Origin: Hemileia vastatrix
Taxonomy: Eukaryota > Basidiomycota > Pucciniomycetes > Pucciniales > Zaghouaniaceae
Length of the DNA: 64,000 nt
Assembly (NCBI GenBank): GCA_030280995.1
Contig: JASXTE010000010.1
Location: forward strand, 27,520,823-27,584,822
Direction of reading: 5' to 3'
Part shown: one piece after another, positions 1-12,972 of the stretch
Layout: each line of letters starts with the position of its first letter
Numbering within the stretch: position 1 is the stretch's first letter
Made by a program: the position numbers and the translations under genes
The notes under the pieces: generated by a model
Seen by the model: the letters and a program-made list of their open reading frames with translations, nothing else
Told to the model about the DNA's origin: nothing
The model's database searches: none

Positions 1-1984
1 TTGATTGTTGAGCTTCACTAGTCTTGCCACTTGATATTGTTGCAGCACAATATTTTGATTTAAGAATGATAATTGACATAATTATATCAATGATAATATT
101 GCTGATTTGAAGAAGAGTTGACATTGATATATCACGGGTTTGAAGTGCAGTGGGACCAACTTCTAAGCCATCAGAAATCGGACTCTTCAGATTTGAAAGG
201 TGAGCTAGAAGCTGAAGACCACGTTCAATTGGACAATCTGAGTTAATGTTTTGATGTGATGGAAGCTGGCTGAATTCATGTGCGGTCAGATAAAGTGAAG
301 ATGATATAAGAGATACCCATGAAGAACGGCAGTGGTCACTTGGGATCATTAATCTCATGAGCATTCGGATAAGATTGGATTCAGGGTGATCCGTTTTCTT
401 TGTTGAGGAAAGAATTTCAGTATTTAAACCATCAGGATCACATAAATCTTCCATTTTTTTGAAATCAATATTATCGAGTACCCATAGCTGTGAGCTATCA
501 ATCTCTAAAAAAATATTTGCTACAAAAGGAAAAAAAAAATAAGTAAAAGAACAAAAGTCAAGACTAAAAATTATGGTAACTTACATAACTCAGTAAGTTT
601 TGAAAGCCAATCTTCTCCACAAGATTTTTCCCAATGAAAAGTAAACATTGGAATATTTGACATGGGTTCTTGGGAATAAGTAGAAGAGCGTAATTCGAGG
701 AGAGTAACAATTTCCAACCACGACCTTAGGACCTTTTCCGTGCTGATTCTACCTTTATAAAAATTATGAATTTTACAGAATTCCTCCTGCAAATCAGATT
801 CTTTTAGAACTGAGGGTGAATAAGTTAGAGGTTTTTTCGATATCTTGATTGGAGTTGATTTCATTGGTAGAGAAGCTTTCAAAGAGGTCAAAGTAGGTAA
901 TTTAGGAGGTGATGGGTATTGCTTCTTAGAAATGAAGGAATTCGGTGATGAGCTGTTTGAATCATCATCTTTATCAAACATATCAACATGTCTTGAAGAA
1001 GATTTTAAACTTTGCTTTTTTTGATGAACAAGCATAGCTTCATATTCTGATAGTTGATCATCGCTATTTTCATTGCTCTTTTCATCATCTTCATCAGGGA
1101 GAGGGCGTTTATGGATGGAACAATCTACAGCAGGTGAGTTTCTGGTACAAAATATCAAAAGAAAGATAAAAAGTACAATATGTAAGCAATAAAAGAGATA
1201 TATGATTGAATTTTAAAGATAAAAGAATAACAATAAAAAAAAAAGGAAACAAGAATATACTCATTATCAAAACCTTTGCTTTTTTTTTGAGATTTATTAT
1301 TTGATACATCAGAAAATTCATTAGCAGAAGCCGGTTTAATACGTCGAACAAAAGAGGAGCCTTGGGATAATCTCTTTTTCTTGGAGCGGATAACAGGTGT
1401 TTCAAGATTTTCCTTAGAAGTTGAAGCATGAGTTGAAGCTGATGGTTCATCTGTCTCATCATCATCCCTAATGACAATGACTTCATCAGGAGGAATCATA
1501 CCCTCCTCATAAGCTACAAATATATATGAAGAAAAAAAAATATTAACAATCTTATCTACTAATTTAAAAGGAGACAAAAAAGGTGATGAACATACATTTT
1601 TCAAGGCTTTTCACATATTGGAGTAATTCATTACAAGGGTTAGATAAATATGAAGGAGAAGGATTATTGTTAAGGATCTTGACAAGCTCTTCTGTTTTAT
1701 CTCTAGCCAATTCAAGTAAATTGCGATACTGAACTCTCGTTATTTCCTGCCTCTCATTGCTAAGTACAGGAGGGTTAGGTGCCATGCCATGTGGCAGACA
1801 TGGTGCAAGCTCAAAAGCTTCAAAGCGAGTATCAATCAGAGAGTGGGATGAAACACATTTGGGTGCTGGAAAATCAAATTTTTGAAAAAAAAAAGATATA
1901 GAACATAAGTGAAATATATAAATTAAGAGAGAGGAACATGATATACATACAAAGTGGAGGTGTAGGATTTTGTATACTAGACAT
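1..1984 (-). CDS. Family D protein, copy D1 (uncharacterised; partial, 3' end outside window)
   Basis: I do not recognise the product. Five exons can be joined with consistent phase: 1984-1951, 1865-1596, 1513-1261, 1141-585 and 519 down to the window edge, with donors GTATGT, GTATGT, GTATAT and GTAAGT and AG acceptors. The start is the ATG at 1984. The frame is open through to position 1, giving about 544 residues and continuing outside. The protein has a Ser/Pro/Lys-rich middle with an acidic patch (DDDETDE) and basic clusters (KKKR, KKSKK), then a more ordered C-terminal half. It is homologous to the decayed copy at 37211-39789: both have W-x(4)-C-x(3)-W-L before the same phase-1 intron, then a tryptophan about 12 residues later and an S-W-x(2)-L-I segment. 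Its 5' end faces the palindrome array at 3021-4956, as in the other copy. The function is unknown; a nuclear, possibly DNA-binding role is a guess. Confidence 0.8.
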
Positions 1985-3020
1985 ATTGATTAATGAATAT
2001 TAAAAAAAAGTATTCGATATCAAAAAATTATGATGTAATATGATGAATAATTATAAGAAACTCTATTCTAGAAAATTGAAGTTGATATTTTAATAGGATA
2101 AAAAATTGAATAAGATTAAAATTAAAGTGAGGATGAAAGAAACAGAAAACATAAAGAGGGGGATTTTATATTATTTGAGCTTTTTTTAACATGTATTATT
2201 CATAGTGGGGTAAACTGAGTAACATGCTAAATCACAATCTGTTTATATTGAAGCGAAATTTGATGTAGCTAACAGAAAATACTAGTAATTCTTTGGGGAC
2301 TTTTAGTGTGAAAAACAAATAATAACAAATTTATATCCCATATTCAAATTGCCACGGGTAAATACAAAATTTTTTAAATTAGAATTTACTCCTAAACAAT
2401 GGAGATACACTTAATTAGTATATTATATGAAAAAAAAGGATAATCCTTTATGAATATTTGTTAAATTTAATTTCAGATGACAATGCGAGATTCACATATA
2501 TACTGATATGCCTCATCAAACAAGAAATGAATTATAAATATAAAATTGGTAACATTAGAATTTAAGATAAGAATTTGTTTTTTAAGTGACAGGAGGAGTG
2601 TCAGGCTAGGGTGTGGGCACCGTGACCAAACCTTTGATAAACTTGGATACAACTAAGGGAAAAAAAAAAATTGAATAGTTTTATTTTGCAATATATCTTA
2701 GTCTGCACAAGATATTGCATTGTTGTCCCTAACTATACCAAAATTGTTACTTTTCAAAAGTTATAGGACTACTAAGTTGATAAAATATTATTATGAATCA
2801 CCCAATGAAATACCTTAAGCAACATTCAAAATTATTAAAATATTAATATTCAATTTGAGATTTGGATTAGCTAATTTTTCACAACTTACCACAGTTTTGA
2901 TTAATATAATAAAACTTGAAAAAAATTGTTGAGATAACCTAGAAATGGGTGCAAGAAAATGATGAAACATATGACTTGAAACTTAACTCATACACTATTG
3001 ATAAACTTCATGGATCCTGA
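1985..3020. other. AT-rich gap upstream of D1
   Basis: No convincing reading frame is seen. It should contain the promoter of D1, which is transcribed leftwards from about 1984, but no clear TATA or motif stands out in such AT-rich sequence. A short GC-richer patch at 2585-2635 has the look of an eroded LTR end (TGTCAGGCTAG), but no partner was found. Confidence 0.5.
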
Positions 3021-4956
3021 TTAATTTCTATCGAAATTAATTTTGAGACTAGCATATTGAATTTTAGCTATGACCAAGTACTGTAAGTGCCATGGTTTGT
3101 ATTCAATATATTGGTGTTGAAATTAATTTTGATAGGAATCAACAAGTATCAGATGGCACCATGCATGAAACACTGACAGAAACCATCAAATTTATGAGGC
3201 AATGAACCTCATAATTTCGATCGAAATTAATATAGACCCCTGCATATTGAATACAAGCCATTTCACATGGACTACACAGACATAGATAAAATTCAACATG
3301 CATGGCTTAATATTAATTTTGATCGAAATTAACCAAGGCATTAAAACATCAATTTTTATATGGTGTACTTGATCAAACCAGTTTATCTAACTGCTTAGCT
3401 TACCTATACTTATAGGAATTTTATGCATAGTCCATGTCCATATTAATTTCGATCGAAATTAATGTTGACTAATACATAATGAATACATGCTATGCCACTT
3501 ACACTTTCCAGGCATAGCTACCATTAAATATGCCAGTATCAAAAATTAATTTCGATCGAAATTAATGAGCATGATAATCATGAATTTCTGGAGTCAACTG
3601 CTTATTTTTATGCATGGTGCCTTGCCAACATTAATTTCGATCGAAATTACTTTTGATACTGGCATATTGCATGTATATATGCCTGGAAAGTGTAAGTGGC
3701 ATAGTGTGTATTCATTATGTATTGGTCAACATTAATTTCAATAGAATTTAATATTGACATTTTCATATTGAACCCAAACCAGCAAACGACCCAAAAAATT
3801 CTTCATAAAACTGCTCATTAATTTCGATCGAAATTAGTGAGCACCATATACATATTGAATGGTAGTTATATCTGGTGTGTGTAAGTTGTAAAGCTTGTGT
3901 TCAATGTTTATTGGTCAACATTAATTTTGATCAAAATTAATGAGCATTTTGATCATGAACTTTTTCAGTCAGTTAGTTGTTTCAATGCATAATGGCATTC
4001 CAACATTAATTTTGATCAAAATTAATGTTGAAATGATATAATGCTTTTTTGCATGACATGTAAAGGACGGCAAGTATTTTTAAGTATTGAAATTTACTAT
4101 ACATGTTGAGGGTAAATATAAAATTTACATATCCATATTAATTTCTATAAAAATTAATGTTGACCAATACATAATAAATAGTAAATATGCCTGGCTAGTG
4201 TAAGTGGCATAGCTTTTTTTCAATCTGCACTTGGCAACATTAATTTCGATCGAAATTAAGGTTCATGATTATCATCAATTTATTCAGTCAGTTGCTTACT
4301 GTTATGCATGGTAACATGTCAACATTAATTTTAATAAAAATTGAATTTGACATGCTACCAAGCATTTTTATGTAAGATGAAAAGTAGGGCACTCTATTGT
4401 TAAGTAAACACATTACAATGCATATTGAGCATGTAAATATCATTTACACATTAATATTAATTTCAATCAAAATTAATGTTGACCAATAAACATTGAACAC
4501 AAGCTTTAAAACTTACACACACCAGATATAACTACCATTCAATATGTATATGGTGCTCACTAATTTCGATCGAAATTAATGAGCAGTTTTATGAAGAATT
4601 TTTTGGGTCGTTTGCTGGTTTGGGTTCAATATGAAAATGTCAATATTAAATTCTATTGAAATTAATGTTGACCAATACGTAATGAATACACACTATGCCA
4701 CTTACACTTTCCAGGAATAGACACCATGCAATATGCCAGTATCAAAAGTAATTTCGATCGAAATTAATTGTTGGCAAGGCACCATGCATAAAAATAAGCA
4801 GTTGACTCCAGAAATTCATGATTATCATGCTCATTAATTTCGATCGAAATTAATTTTTGATACTGGCATATTTAATGGTAGCAATGCCTGGCAAGTATAA
4901 GTGGCATAGCGTGTATTCACTATGTATTGGTCAACATTAAATTCGATTGAAATTAA
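3021..4956. repeat. Nested palindrome array 1 (about 20 short palindromes forming one large palindrome)
   Basis: About twenty copies of a 20-bp self-complementary motif (consensus TTAATTTCGATCGAAATTAA) start at 3021, 3120, 3211, 3313, 3443, 3546, 3631, 3732, 3818, 3921, 4006, 4138, 4240, 4325, 4457, 4560, 4645, 4748, 4834 and 4937, at 65-130 bp spacing. Several are perfect; others carry TC/CA or TT/AA changes. The spacers are also mirrored: 3443-4150 matches the reverse complement of 4250-4956, so the motifs pair symmetrically around about 4198 (for example 3546 with 4834, and 3818 with 4560). The block is therefore a roughly 1.5-kb imperfect palindrome made of small palindromes, extended to the left by a few more copies. 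No ORF lies inside it. It sits between D1 and B1, about 1 kb upstream of the D1 start. Confidence 0.9.
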
Positions 4957-5172
4957 TATGGATACATAAATGTGACATAAAGAGGTATGGACCATCAATT
5001 TGTTGAAAATACATTTTTATATCTCATACATTATTTGTTTTTCTTAAATAAAATGTTACTCTCTCTCAATATCACTTTATAACATTTACCAAGCTGCTTT
5101 GAAAAAAAACAGAATACATAAAATTCAATATAAGATAGCTATATTACACAGAAGATCACCGTTATACCTAAG

Positions 5173-6838
5173 TTATGATGATGTTGATGCTCTATTAATT
5201 GATTCCCGAATCTTTACCAGATCAATATCAGCTCCAACCCCAAGTGACTCACGTTCATTCACAGATAATCCTTGCAAAAATGTTGCTGAATAGCAATTCT
5301 TGGGGAGGTATTTGGGAACATTGAATATACCATTTTGTGCAACTGTCCTTTCTGATGACCGTGAATATGTTTTTAATGTTGATTTTTTTTGAGCTGGTGT
5401 ATGGGCTAAGTCCTTTGTCATCTTATCCATTTTTTTAAACAAATCATTGAGTTCAGGATTTCGCCATCCAGGAATAGCTCGGATAGGTGCAGTTGGGGCT
5501 GGTGCTGGGCCTTCCTCGATATCAGAGATGCACCTAGTATCATGAAAAAGCACAACAAAACCTGGCACATCACTGCAGAGATCTCTTGCTAACTTGTAGC
5601 GTGCACTAGCAATCTGAATTCCAACTAAATCAGCTTCATAATAACAAAAAGCAAAGTAAAATTAAAAACTTACCTTGGTCCGATAACGTTTTACTTGTGC
5701 CCTTGCCCTCTTTTCAATCTTTTCTCTTGCTACCCTTTCCTCTTCTTGCCCAAACAACCTTATCATCTCCTTCCCCTTATTAACTACCCATTTCTCAATA
5801 ACACATTGAGTGAACTGAAGCTTTGACTGATCGATTGTATTCAAGGTGGTGAGCCATCTGGTACAGTGGTCGCATACTATGCTTCCCATGACTTGATTCC
5901 AAGTTGATTCTGAAAAATCACGGCAAGTCCAATCAAACATGAATCTCCGAAAACCTTTTTCTTGCAATTCACGCTCTAAGTTTCTTTTGACAGAAAGTGG
6001 GATCGGTGCTCCTCCTTTTAGTCCTCGAGGCTCAGGTGCTGGAAAAAATTCGGGTAGTCGAATTTTGGATCGCAAGAAGGCTATAGAATTGGTTATCAGA
6101 AATTGTCGATCAGCTGCAGAATTGGCACGGTTAGAAGATTGGACTTGGGTTAGGACAGTTTGAATGGTTTTTAGTTTGAATTGGCTCCAATCTTTCCAAT
6201 TTTCAATCTCCAAAGGTGTTGGGCTCGCAGGATATTTTGATATTTGTGTTGGTCCCCCAAGACAATACTTCAGAAAGTGGTAAATATTTCTATTTAGACT
6301 GTCCGAGCTCCTGGGAACATCATTCCTTCTAACTAAGCCTCTTACAGCCCTTAACCCCCGTTCTCCCTCATGAGACTCTGCTGAATTGAGTCTGTGGTAA
6401 TCACTGATACCCATAATGATTGAGGGATTCACTAACAATTCAAATAAGTTAATTAAATTGGTTATTTTTCAATAAAAGAATACACTACAAATTTTACTTA
6501 CCTGCTCCACTTGTGCTTGCTCCTTGGTTAGGCTGAGCAGATGATGATTGGTCTCTGAAAAATTCCCTCAATACTTCACTAGCCCAATCTCTTCCTAGCT
6601 GATCAGCACTTTCAGAAGCAGAAGGATGATTGGGATTAAAATTTCTCGGTTCTGAATGAGACTCTTGGCCTGGATTGGGATTAGGTGGTGGGTTAGGATT
6701 AGGTGGTACAGATTGAGATGCATCTGGAGGTGGATCAGCAGAGGGTGGTGGAGGAGTATTTCCAGTATTAGTATGTTGAGGCAGAAAACAATCAGAATCG
6801 GTTGGGTCAACAGACATCCCTTCAAAATTATCATCCAT
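5173..6838 (-). CDS. Family B protein, copy B1 (uncharacterised, intact)
   Basis: Three exons join in frame: 6838-6502, 6431-5674 and 5613-5173, with donors GTAAGT twice, giving about 511 residues. The N-terminal exon is a Pro/Asn/Ser-rich low-complexity tail. The second exon holds the conserved core: a short FLKY helix-like segment, then a block starting RFMFDW followed by W-N-Q, and a third block with E-K-W-V before a very basic Arg/Lys/Glu-rich stretch. The last exon has G-W-R-x(2)-E-L and a C-terminal block (LPKNCYS, then ADIDL). The same order is found in B2, B3 and B4. I do not know the family; no catalytic motif is visible. It lies 0.4 kb downstream of the transposase A1 on the same strand. 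By analogy with two-protein CACTA systems it could be a transposition accessory or DNA-binding factor, but that is inference. Confidence 0.8.
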
Positions 6839-7255
6839 AATGAACTGTAATAAAATAAAATAAAATAAAAATAATCAGTTGTTAAAATTTATACCTATCA
6901 AAGCTAAAGTAAAAAAAGATACTATGTATATAGTCTTGTAAACGTGTATGTTCTCTTGTCGAAAAATAAAGTGAATAATATATAGCTATCAGCTAAAGTT
7001 GGAAGGTCAAACTATTTATAGTAGATGAATGAGCAAGAAGATCATTCATTAAGTAAAAATTTTATCATATTTCTCATTATCATGATTTTATTTCTTTCAT
7101 TCTTACATTTAAGATAAAAATGACTCATTGAAAGCATGGGTTCTCTCGCAATAAAAGCAACCAAAGTAATTGTTCACTGGTTTATGATAAGGTAAGTTGG
7201 ATGCATTGCATTTTTTAATCGAGCATTGAATTATTTCTTTCACCATTTACAAATA
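6839..7255. other. Intergenic gap between A1 and B1, with TAAAA microsatellite
   Basis: This 0.4-kb AT-rich spacer holds a short (TAAAA)n run at about 6849-6873 immediately before the B1 start. No ORF or clear motif is seen. It probably contains the A1 3' end and the B1 promoter. Confidence 0.5.
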
Positions 7256-10200
7256 TCACCAATCCTACAAATTTCCCGAATCCCAAATTAACACAAAGAT
7301 GTTAGTCAACAGAAAATAAATTTGATTAATTTTTTCACTCACTACTGTCTGCAGTCCAATGGCAGTGACAACCTCATCTTTGATTCCAAACATTCCTTTT
7401 TTGTGCTCGACAGTAGCTGCATGTCCAATTATTGCATCTTTCTTAATCACAATTTGAGTTGCTTTGGCTACTCTTACTAACCGACAATGCACTTGTGGGA
7501 AAAGCTCATAGGGATCCTTTGATGTTTCTTCTGGACGGAGCTCTTTGAAAGGACTTACTATTAAATATATTTGATCAATCTCTTCCTTTGATCTGAAAAG
7601 ATCATCAATTTGCCCAAACTGGCTATCTTTTCCATAGTAGAATTCAATTGTTGAATTAGCAATGTGTCGATGGTAACTAGTAAACCTCTTTCCATGTATC
7701 AATATGCTTGCTACATTTTCAACTACCCGATCCCCACTTTTCTCCGATGGTGTCAAAGCCCGTCTTGAAGTTTCTTTTCCCATTCGTGCCCTTACCCATT
7801 TAGTAAATAATGCCATACTTAGATGGATCCATTTGTTTTGTTTATCGAGATCAATATGGATTTTTTTAGTCTCACATTGATCATTATCTTCAGCTTCACC
7901 AAGATCTAATACCCTAGACTTCCGATACCAATGTTTGAGCATTGTTAGCGGTATCTCTCCTGTGGTAAATATTAATAAATTAGCACAGCTGAGTTTTTAA
8001 ATCATTTCTTACAAACATTACATACGTGGATGGTGATTGTTTGGAATTTCAGATAATATATGATTCACCCGCTCTCCAGACCAAGTAGCTGTACCTGATG
8101 GTGGACCAAGACGCTTTATCATTTCAGGATAATGTTGAGTGATATGCAGATTTGGCTTTGCATTAATATTCTTCCAACCCTCTTCAAGGCACTCACGATA
8201 CTCTAACAGAAATTGATCTAGATCTTTAAGCTCATTAGTCTGTATATTTTTTAATGTCAAAAAATTGGTGATCGAGCATAATGTTACAAGTGACTTGAGA
8301 AGATAATATTCTCTTGGTTTATCAGCTGAGGAAGCTGAAGATTCAGATTCTTTAAATTTTTCAAACCAAAGGGGTATAAGTGACAAAGGGAAGTAGAGAG
8401 TATACAGCATGTGCCATTCTGCTGCCTTGAGGGATCCTGCCTTTTTAGATCCTACTGATTTTGGAACTCGTGTTAGCCAGGAAGGTCTTCTTACTTGATC
8501 AATCATCTTCCATACAACCTGTAGCTCTGCTGCTGTGATTCGTGGATTACTACTACCTTCATTTTCTTTCTCCTTACCTTTCCTTTTATTTTCTTCATCT
8601 CTAGCTGTCTCATTTGATGAGTGAGATCCTTCACTCTGTGATATGCTAATGCTTCTTTGCCTTAAGTTATACAATGAATTCCTACTGTCACTGCTTTGAG
8701 ACTGTACTGAGGCCACATCGCTATATGGAGGAATAAATTTGGAGCTGGATGACCTACTCTGGCTTCTTGATCGATTTGTTCCCAATCCTTCATTATCTAG
8801 TCCATGATGACTTGATGACTGTCTTGAACTCGTACGTCTTTGCCGCTTGTGCTGTCTCGTGTGTCCTGTATCATCATCATCATTATTCGTGGTGCTTAAG
8901 CTACTTCTACGTTTTTTCGAATGTTTGTGCAGTGAAGTATCAGAAAAGAAATCATCATCTTCTTCTCTTACATGCCAATTTTTATCCTTTTCCAGCTTTC
9001 TTTCTAGATCTTTTGCTGCATTTTGGATTTGAAAATAGCTTAGACTGTGATCTTTTAGGTTGCCAAGCATATGTGAATGCATAACATCAATTGAGCAATA
9101 TTCAGTTGGACGCCAATATTCAAGGTTATTCAGCTCACTCCATCGTACCCCATGATTTTGAACAATTGATACACGCTCCCAATGTGACTTAGAATTTTTC
9201 CACTTTGTTGCCCAGCACATATGATCCTCATGATTCCGTAATGAAAAATTTCCCACATTCTTTTCACTAATTTCATCTTTAGAGATATTACAGAAAGAGC
9301 AGAACATTTTTGCAGAGTGACTCGAAAAGCCAGCCAATTTTCGTATTGCAGGAATGTCACCTATCAAAGAGAACAATGCAACTCTTAATTTCCGGCCTCG
9401 TGGATAAAGATGTGTCTTTTCAATCAATATACCATCCCATAGAGTTTGTAGATCATTAACCAGTGGTTTTAGAAGGTGATTAAGCTGTTCACTTGTGGGT
9501 TCTGTTGGTCCGGGTATAATAGAATACAAAAAAAGATTTTCCATTTTGTATCTATCTTCTTGAGGTAGGTTCATACACACCATCATAATATTGCCTACAG
9601 ACTTCTGATGACCTCCAATCCTATTGCCACCAGGCCTAAACCAGTCGACATATAAAGTAAACATTAAGTTGCCTGAAGTTATTGTATATTCATCATCATT
9701 GCTATCCAGAGCTGGAGTGGTTATGGGAAAGTTTTTCCAAATTGAACCATCACAAACATCCTTCATCAAATCACACTCTACACGTTCTGCCACAGGGGTT
9801 TTCTTCTCAATCAGAAGCTCAAATTTGAACAGTTTGATCTTTTCCTTAAGCCAGTCGATAAAAGAATGGTGATGAAATGTTTTAAGAGATAAGTATTTTA
9901 CATGTTCTTGATGTTCCTCCATCAAATACAGCCTTTCATCACATTTAACTGCAATTTGTCCTGCTCCAAACATTTTTAAATAGCGCTTTGATGATGAAAG
10001 AAACGGTTGATTGCAACATAGTATAGATGGTTGAGATTCAGAGTTATACTCATAAAGAGCAAAGCATTTAGGACAGCATGTTTTAGTGAAAAATGATTGA
10101 TTGAGCTTTAATCGACTAAAAACTGTATCTATCGAGCGTGGGACCAGGCGGACAATGCTATCAGAATCCAGTATTCCACTATCACCTAGAAGTTTGAGCT

Positions 10201-10643
10201 TCTTAATTTCTTCATCCAAAAATTGAGTACAACCTTCTTTGCTCAAATGATGAATCAGAGAAAGCTTTGCTGCCTGCCACATAATTATTTGGCTATACCG
10301 TTCCCCGAGATTTGAGTTTCTAGAGACTGTTGAAGATACTTCTGCCCCCAATAGCAACTGCCCCTATGTAATAAATCATTGAAACATCATAAAGACTTTA
10401 ATTCTCACATTGAACTATAGATATACAGCTTACTGTTTCTGTGGAGCGGGAACTTCCAATGTTAAGTGGATTGTTGGAAGAAATAACCATCTGGGCCTTC
10501 CTATTTCTTTCCTCTTGATGTTTTGCATAAGAATTAGAGCTTTTGAAAGCCATACCAACTTCAAAGGACCCAGAAGAAGTTTGATACTTTCTATTGACAC
10601 ATCCAAGATCTTGACATTGACATACATGAAAAAATGGAGGCAT
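7256..10643 (-). CDS. Tnp2-type (Plavaka/CACTA-like) DNA transposase, copy A1, intact
   Basis: Exons 10643-10434, 10363-8026 and 7959-7343 join in frame, and a tiny last exon (7264-7256) is inferred from a good acceptor; total about 1057 residues. Exon 1 encodes a Cys-rich finger-like motif (CQC then GC, and a downstream KHQ) typical of basidiomycete Tnp2/Plavaka proteins. Exon 2 carries the Transposase_21 core: DGSIWKNF, the first conserved acid in YVDWFRP-GNR-GGH (about residue 311), GDIPAIRKLAGFSSHS with a CSFC motif (about 406), and the DVMH-LGN block (about 496). A Ser/Arg-rich basic insert of about 150 residues follows, then R-P-S-W-L-T-R-V-P and KAAEW, also found in A2. Family knowledge: cut-and-paste DDE transposase acting in the nucleus. 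No stop or frameshift is seen, so it may be functional. It lies between B1 and the divergent gene B2. Confidence 0.9.
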
Positions 10644-11718
10644 TGTAATTGTGATAATTGTAGGAATAAGTTAGCTATTCGAAGTTACCGATTGAAGGTA
10701 TTCCTTTTTTTGAAAGGCACTAGCTAATATAAGCTACATTTTTTTATCAAAAGAATATGATGGAATATGTGTTGAAATTATTTAAGTTTAAATGTTTAAT
10801 TTTTAATCGGATAAATTATATATTAATTTAAAGTTATGCAGTCTACTTTATTTGTATTCTGTATACTCTCTGCATTTGTACAACAATGCATGCATGTTTA
10901 TCAGAATATTTTCTATCATAGAAAAAATTCTGTTGTACGCACAAGCATCTTAATTATTTTTCTATCAAATGCCTTCTGAGTTATATCTAACTACCCTATA
11001 ATTATTTGATTTTGATAAAAATTCTTAGTTATGGACTATAAGAAAAGTAATCCATATTTTTAACATAATTATTTAAAAAATTACCCCAAAAATCAAAGTT
11101 AAACCCAAAAATAAGTTTAATATTTTGTAAAAAACAATCACAAACATATTTCTTTCAACTTGAAAATTGGTCTGTACTAGGTAGAATTTTCTATAAAGAA
11201 AAAATCAAAAATACTCAAATAATAGATGCTACAAAAGTGTAAACCTTAAAGAATTACATAAAAGCTGAAACCTTGTATAACTTTTCATACATAAATGCGA
11301 TGAAGTGACACTCTAGTCTATTTATTCAGGTTGAAAAAAATTACTCAAAAGAATATGTATTACTATCATATTGGACCAAAAATAATTTTTTGGTAATCAA
11401 AAAATGAACATAGCCTCACATTTAACAAATTATTTTTGTGGAAGAATTTTTTGAAAAGAAAAAAAAATCCGTTTCTTAAATGAGTCTGCTTTTATCACAT
11501 AATCATTCTCTTTATTTTATACCGTTCCTTTTGAGTTCAAGTTGCATATAAAAATATAATTTATGCATATTATAATTCCATAAAGTCGAAATATTTCTTA
11601 TTCTTAATTTTTGTGATATTTCTCCTTAAATCAACTTTGATCATAAAGTTTTGGAGCTCAACAATTTATCCTTCCTCTTTGTTTAATTTAATTGAACACT
11701 TTCTTAATCTTATTATTT
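10644..11718. promoter_or_regulatory. Divergent promoter region between A1 and B2
   Basis: About 1.07 kb of AT-rich noncoding DNA separates the divergent starts of the transposase A1 (leftwards) and B2 (rightwards), so both promoters should lie here. I see no palindrome array of the kind found upstream of the D genes and no confident TATA element. Confidence 0.45.
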
Positions 11719-12840
11719 ATGAACCCTAGTAGCTCTTACTTTCCTCATGGAAACCTGCCCACAAACACAAGAACACTTAATAGAATTTTTAATGAGACTT
11801 TGCCTCCATTCAATTCTCACTTTTGTAGATCTATACACAATTTTTGTCGTTCACTTTTGGATATGTCACCAGAATCAAATGGATGGAAACAAAACCCTAC
11901 TGAAGAGCAATTAGACAGATTTTCATCATTCGACATGAATTCTTGCAACATTGCCTTTGAACTACCTCATCCAGAATCAAATTCAGCGGTTTCAGAAAAG
12001 TTTCCACCAATTTTCCGTGAATCTTTTATTGAGCACCTTCGCATGTGTGGTTTCCCAGGATCAACTTTCGCTTGGAACCTAGATTGGTTTGACAAATGGA
12101 ACCAGGTCTTGGCAAATATTCTCATTAAACACTGGGACAATGCCTTAAAAACCAATAATTTGATTGCATATCCAATTGACTCAACTCAAATTAGCTTCTC
12201 AAATCAAATAGGAGTTCTTCACCGTTGGTTTTTAGGTCATGCTGATAGATTAAGACTTGGGAAGGATTCTCATAGCTCTCAAGAAATAATCAAAGTGAGA
12301 AAGCATAAATATAGAATAAAAAAAAAAGTATGAAAATCCCTTTTTTTTCAACCGTTTTTATTTATGACCTTTATTTCAAATAACAAAGATTCTTAGAATT
12401 CAGTTAACCGAACTAAACTTCTTAAACAACTTCCACATTGTGAAACTTATCACAACCTTTTCACAAACATCAAATGTTGTTCAGACACCGAAATTGATAA
12501 TGATGGATCGTTAAGACGTATCTTAATGCAATGGAGGTCTGAAGATTTTTCTAAAGTTGCACAATATCTTGACCAACAACACTTTGATATTCGAGATAAT
12601 TCAACCTACTCTGGCAGTGTGCTAAAGGACTTGGCCTTGTACAAAAGAATCAGTTTGGTTTCAACATTATCCCCTAACCTTAATCCTTCTCATGTCCCCC
12701 GGGGTTTGCCGAATGACTGTTATTCTCCCTTATATCTTGCATCTCTAAATCCTCAACAACTCAGACTTTTAAATCCTCAAAATCCCATAAATTTACCTGC
12801 TCTCCTTGAAATTCTTTGTTCCTCTAATGTGAGTGATTGA
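11719..12840 (+). CDS. Family B protein, copy B2 (uncharacterised, intact)
   Basis: Two exons, 11719-12327 and 12397-12840, join at a GTATGA donor and a TCTTAG acceptor in phase 0, the same position and phase as the second intron of B1; total 350 residues. An upstream in-frame ATG at 11692 would add nine residues; 11719 is preferred because it gives the N-terminus most like B3. The core has FAWNLDW-DKWNQV-L and HRWFLGH, matching the tryptophan-containing blocks of B1, and the last exon has QWRSEDF and GLPNDCYSP. It lacks the long Pro-rich head of B1. It is transcribed away from the transposase and ends 132 bp from the convergent helicase C1. The function is unknown; the paralogy to B1 is clear in order and spacing of motifs but low in identity. 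Confidence 0.75.
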
Positions 12841-12972
12841 CAAACTCCCTTAATAATAGGTTTGCACACTCATACTCCTCATTTCCACTGTTTGGGACAC
12901 TTAGCCTTGAAAACAAAAACATAATTTTAATGATTACTATTATCATTAAAATTTATAGAAATGAAATTTGGC

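Noticed and set aside
3021..4956. CRISPR-like array because of regular short repeats
   Set aside because: The repeats are palindromes with mirrored spacers in a eukaryotic, intron-containing region, and no cas-like gene is present.
6656..6850. Plus-strand frame rich in Arg/Trp opposite B1 exon 1
   Set aside because: It is the complement of the Pro-rich coding sequence of B1; no homologue appears in the other B copies.
8749..9084. Plus-strand frame of 111 codons opposite the transposase A1
   Set aside because: It is antisense to the Ser/Arg-rich insert of A1 and reflects codon bias there; no start context or conservation.
7256..10643. KDZ-type transposase as an alternative call for A1
   Set aside because: The DGSIWK, DWFRP-GNR-GG and DVMH-LGN blocks are those of Tnp2/Plavaka (Transposase_21), not of KDZ proteins.
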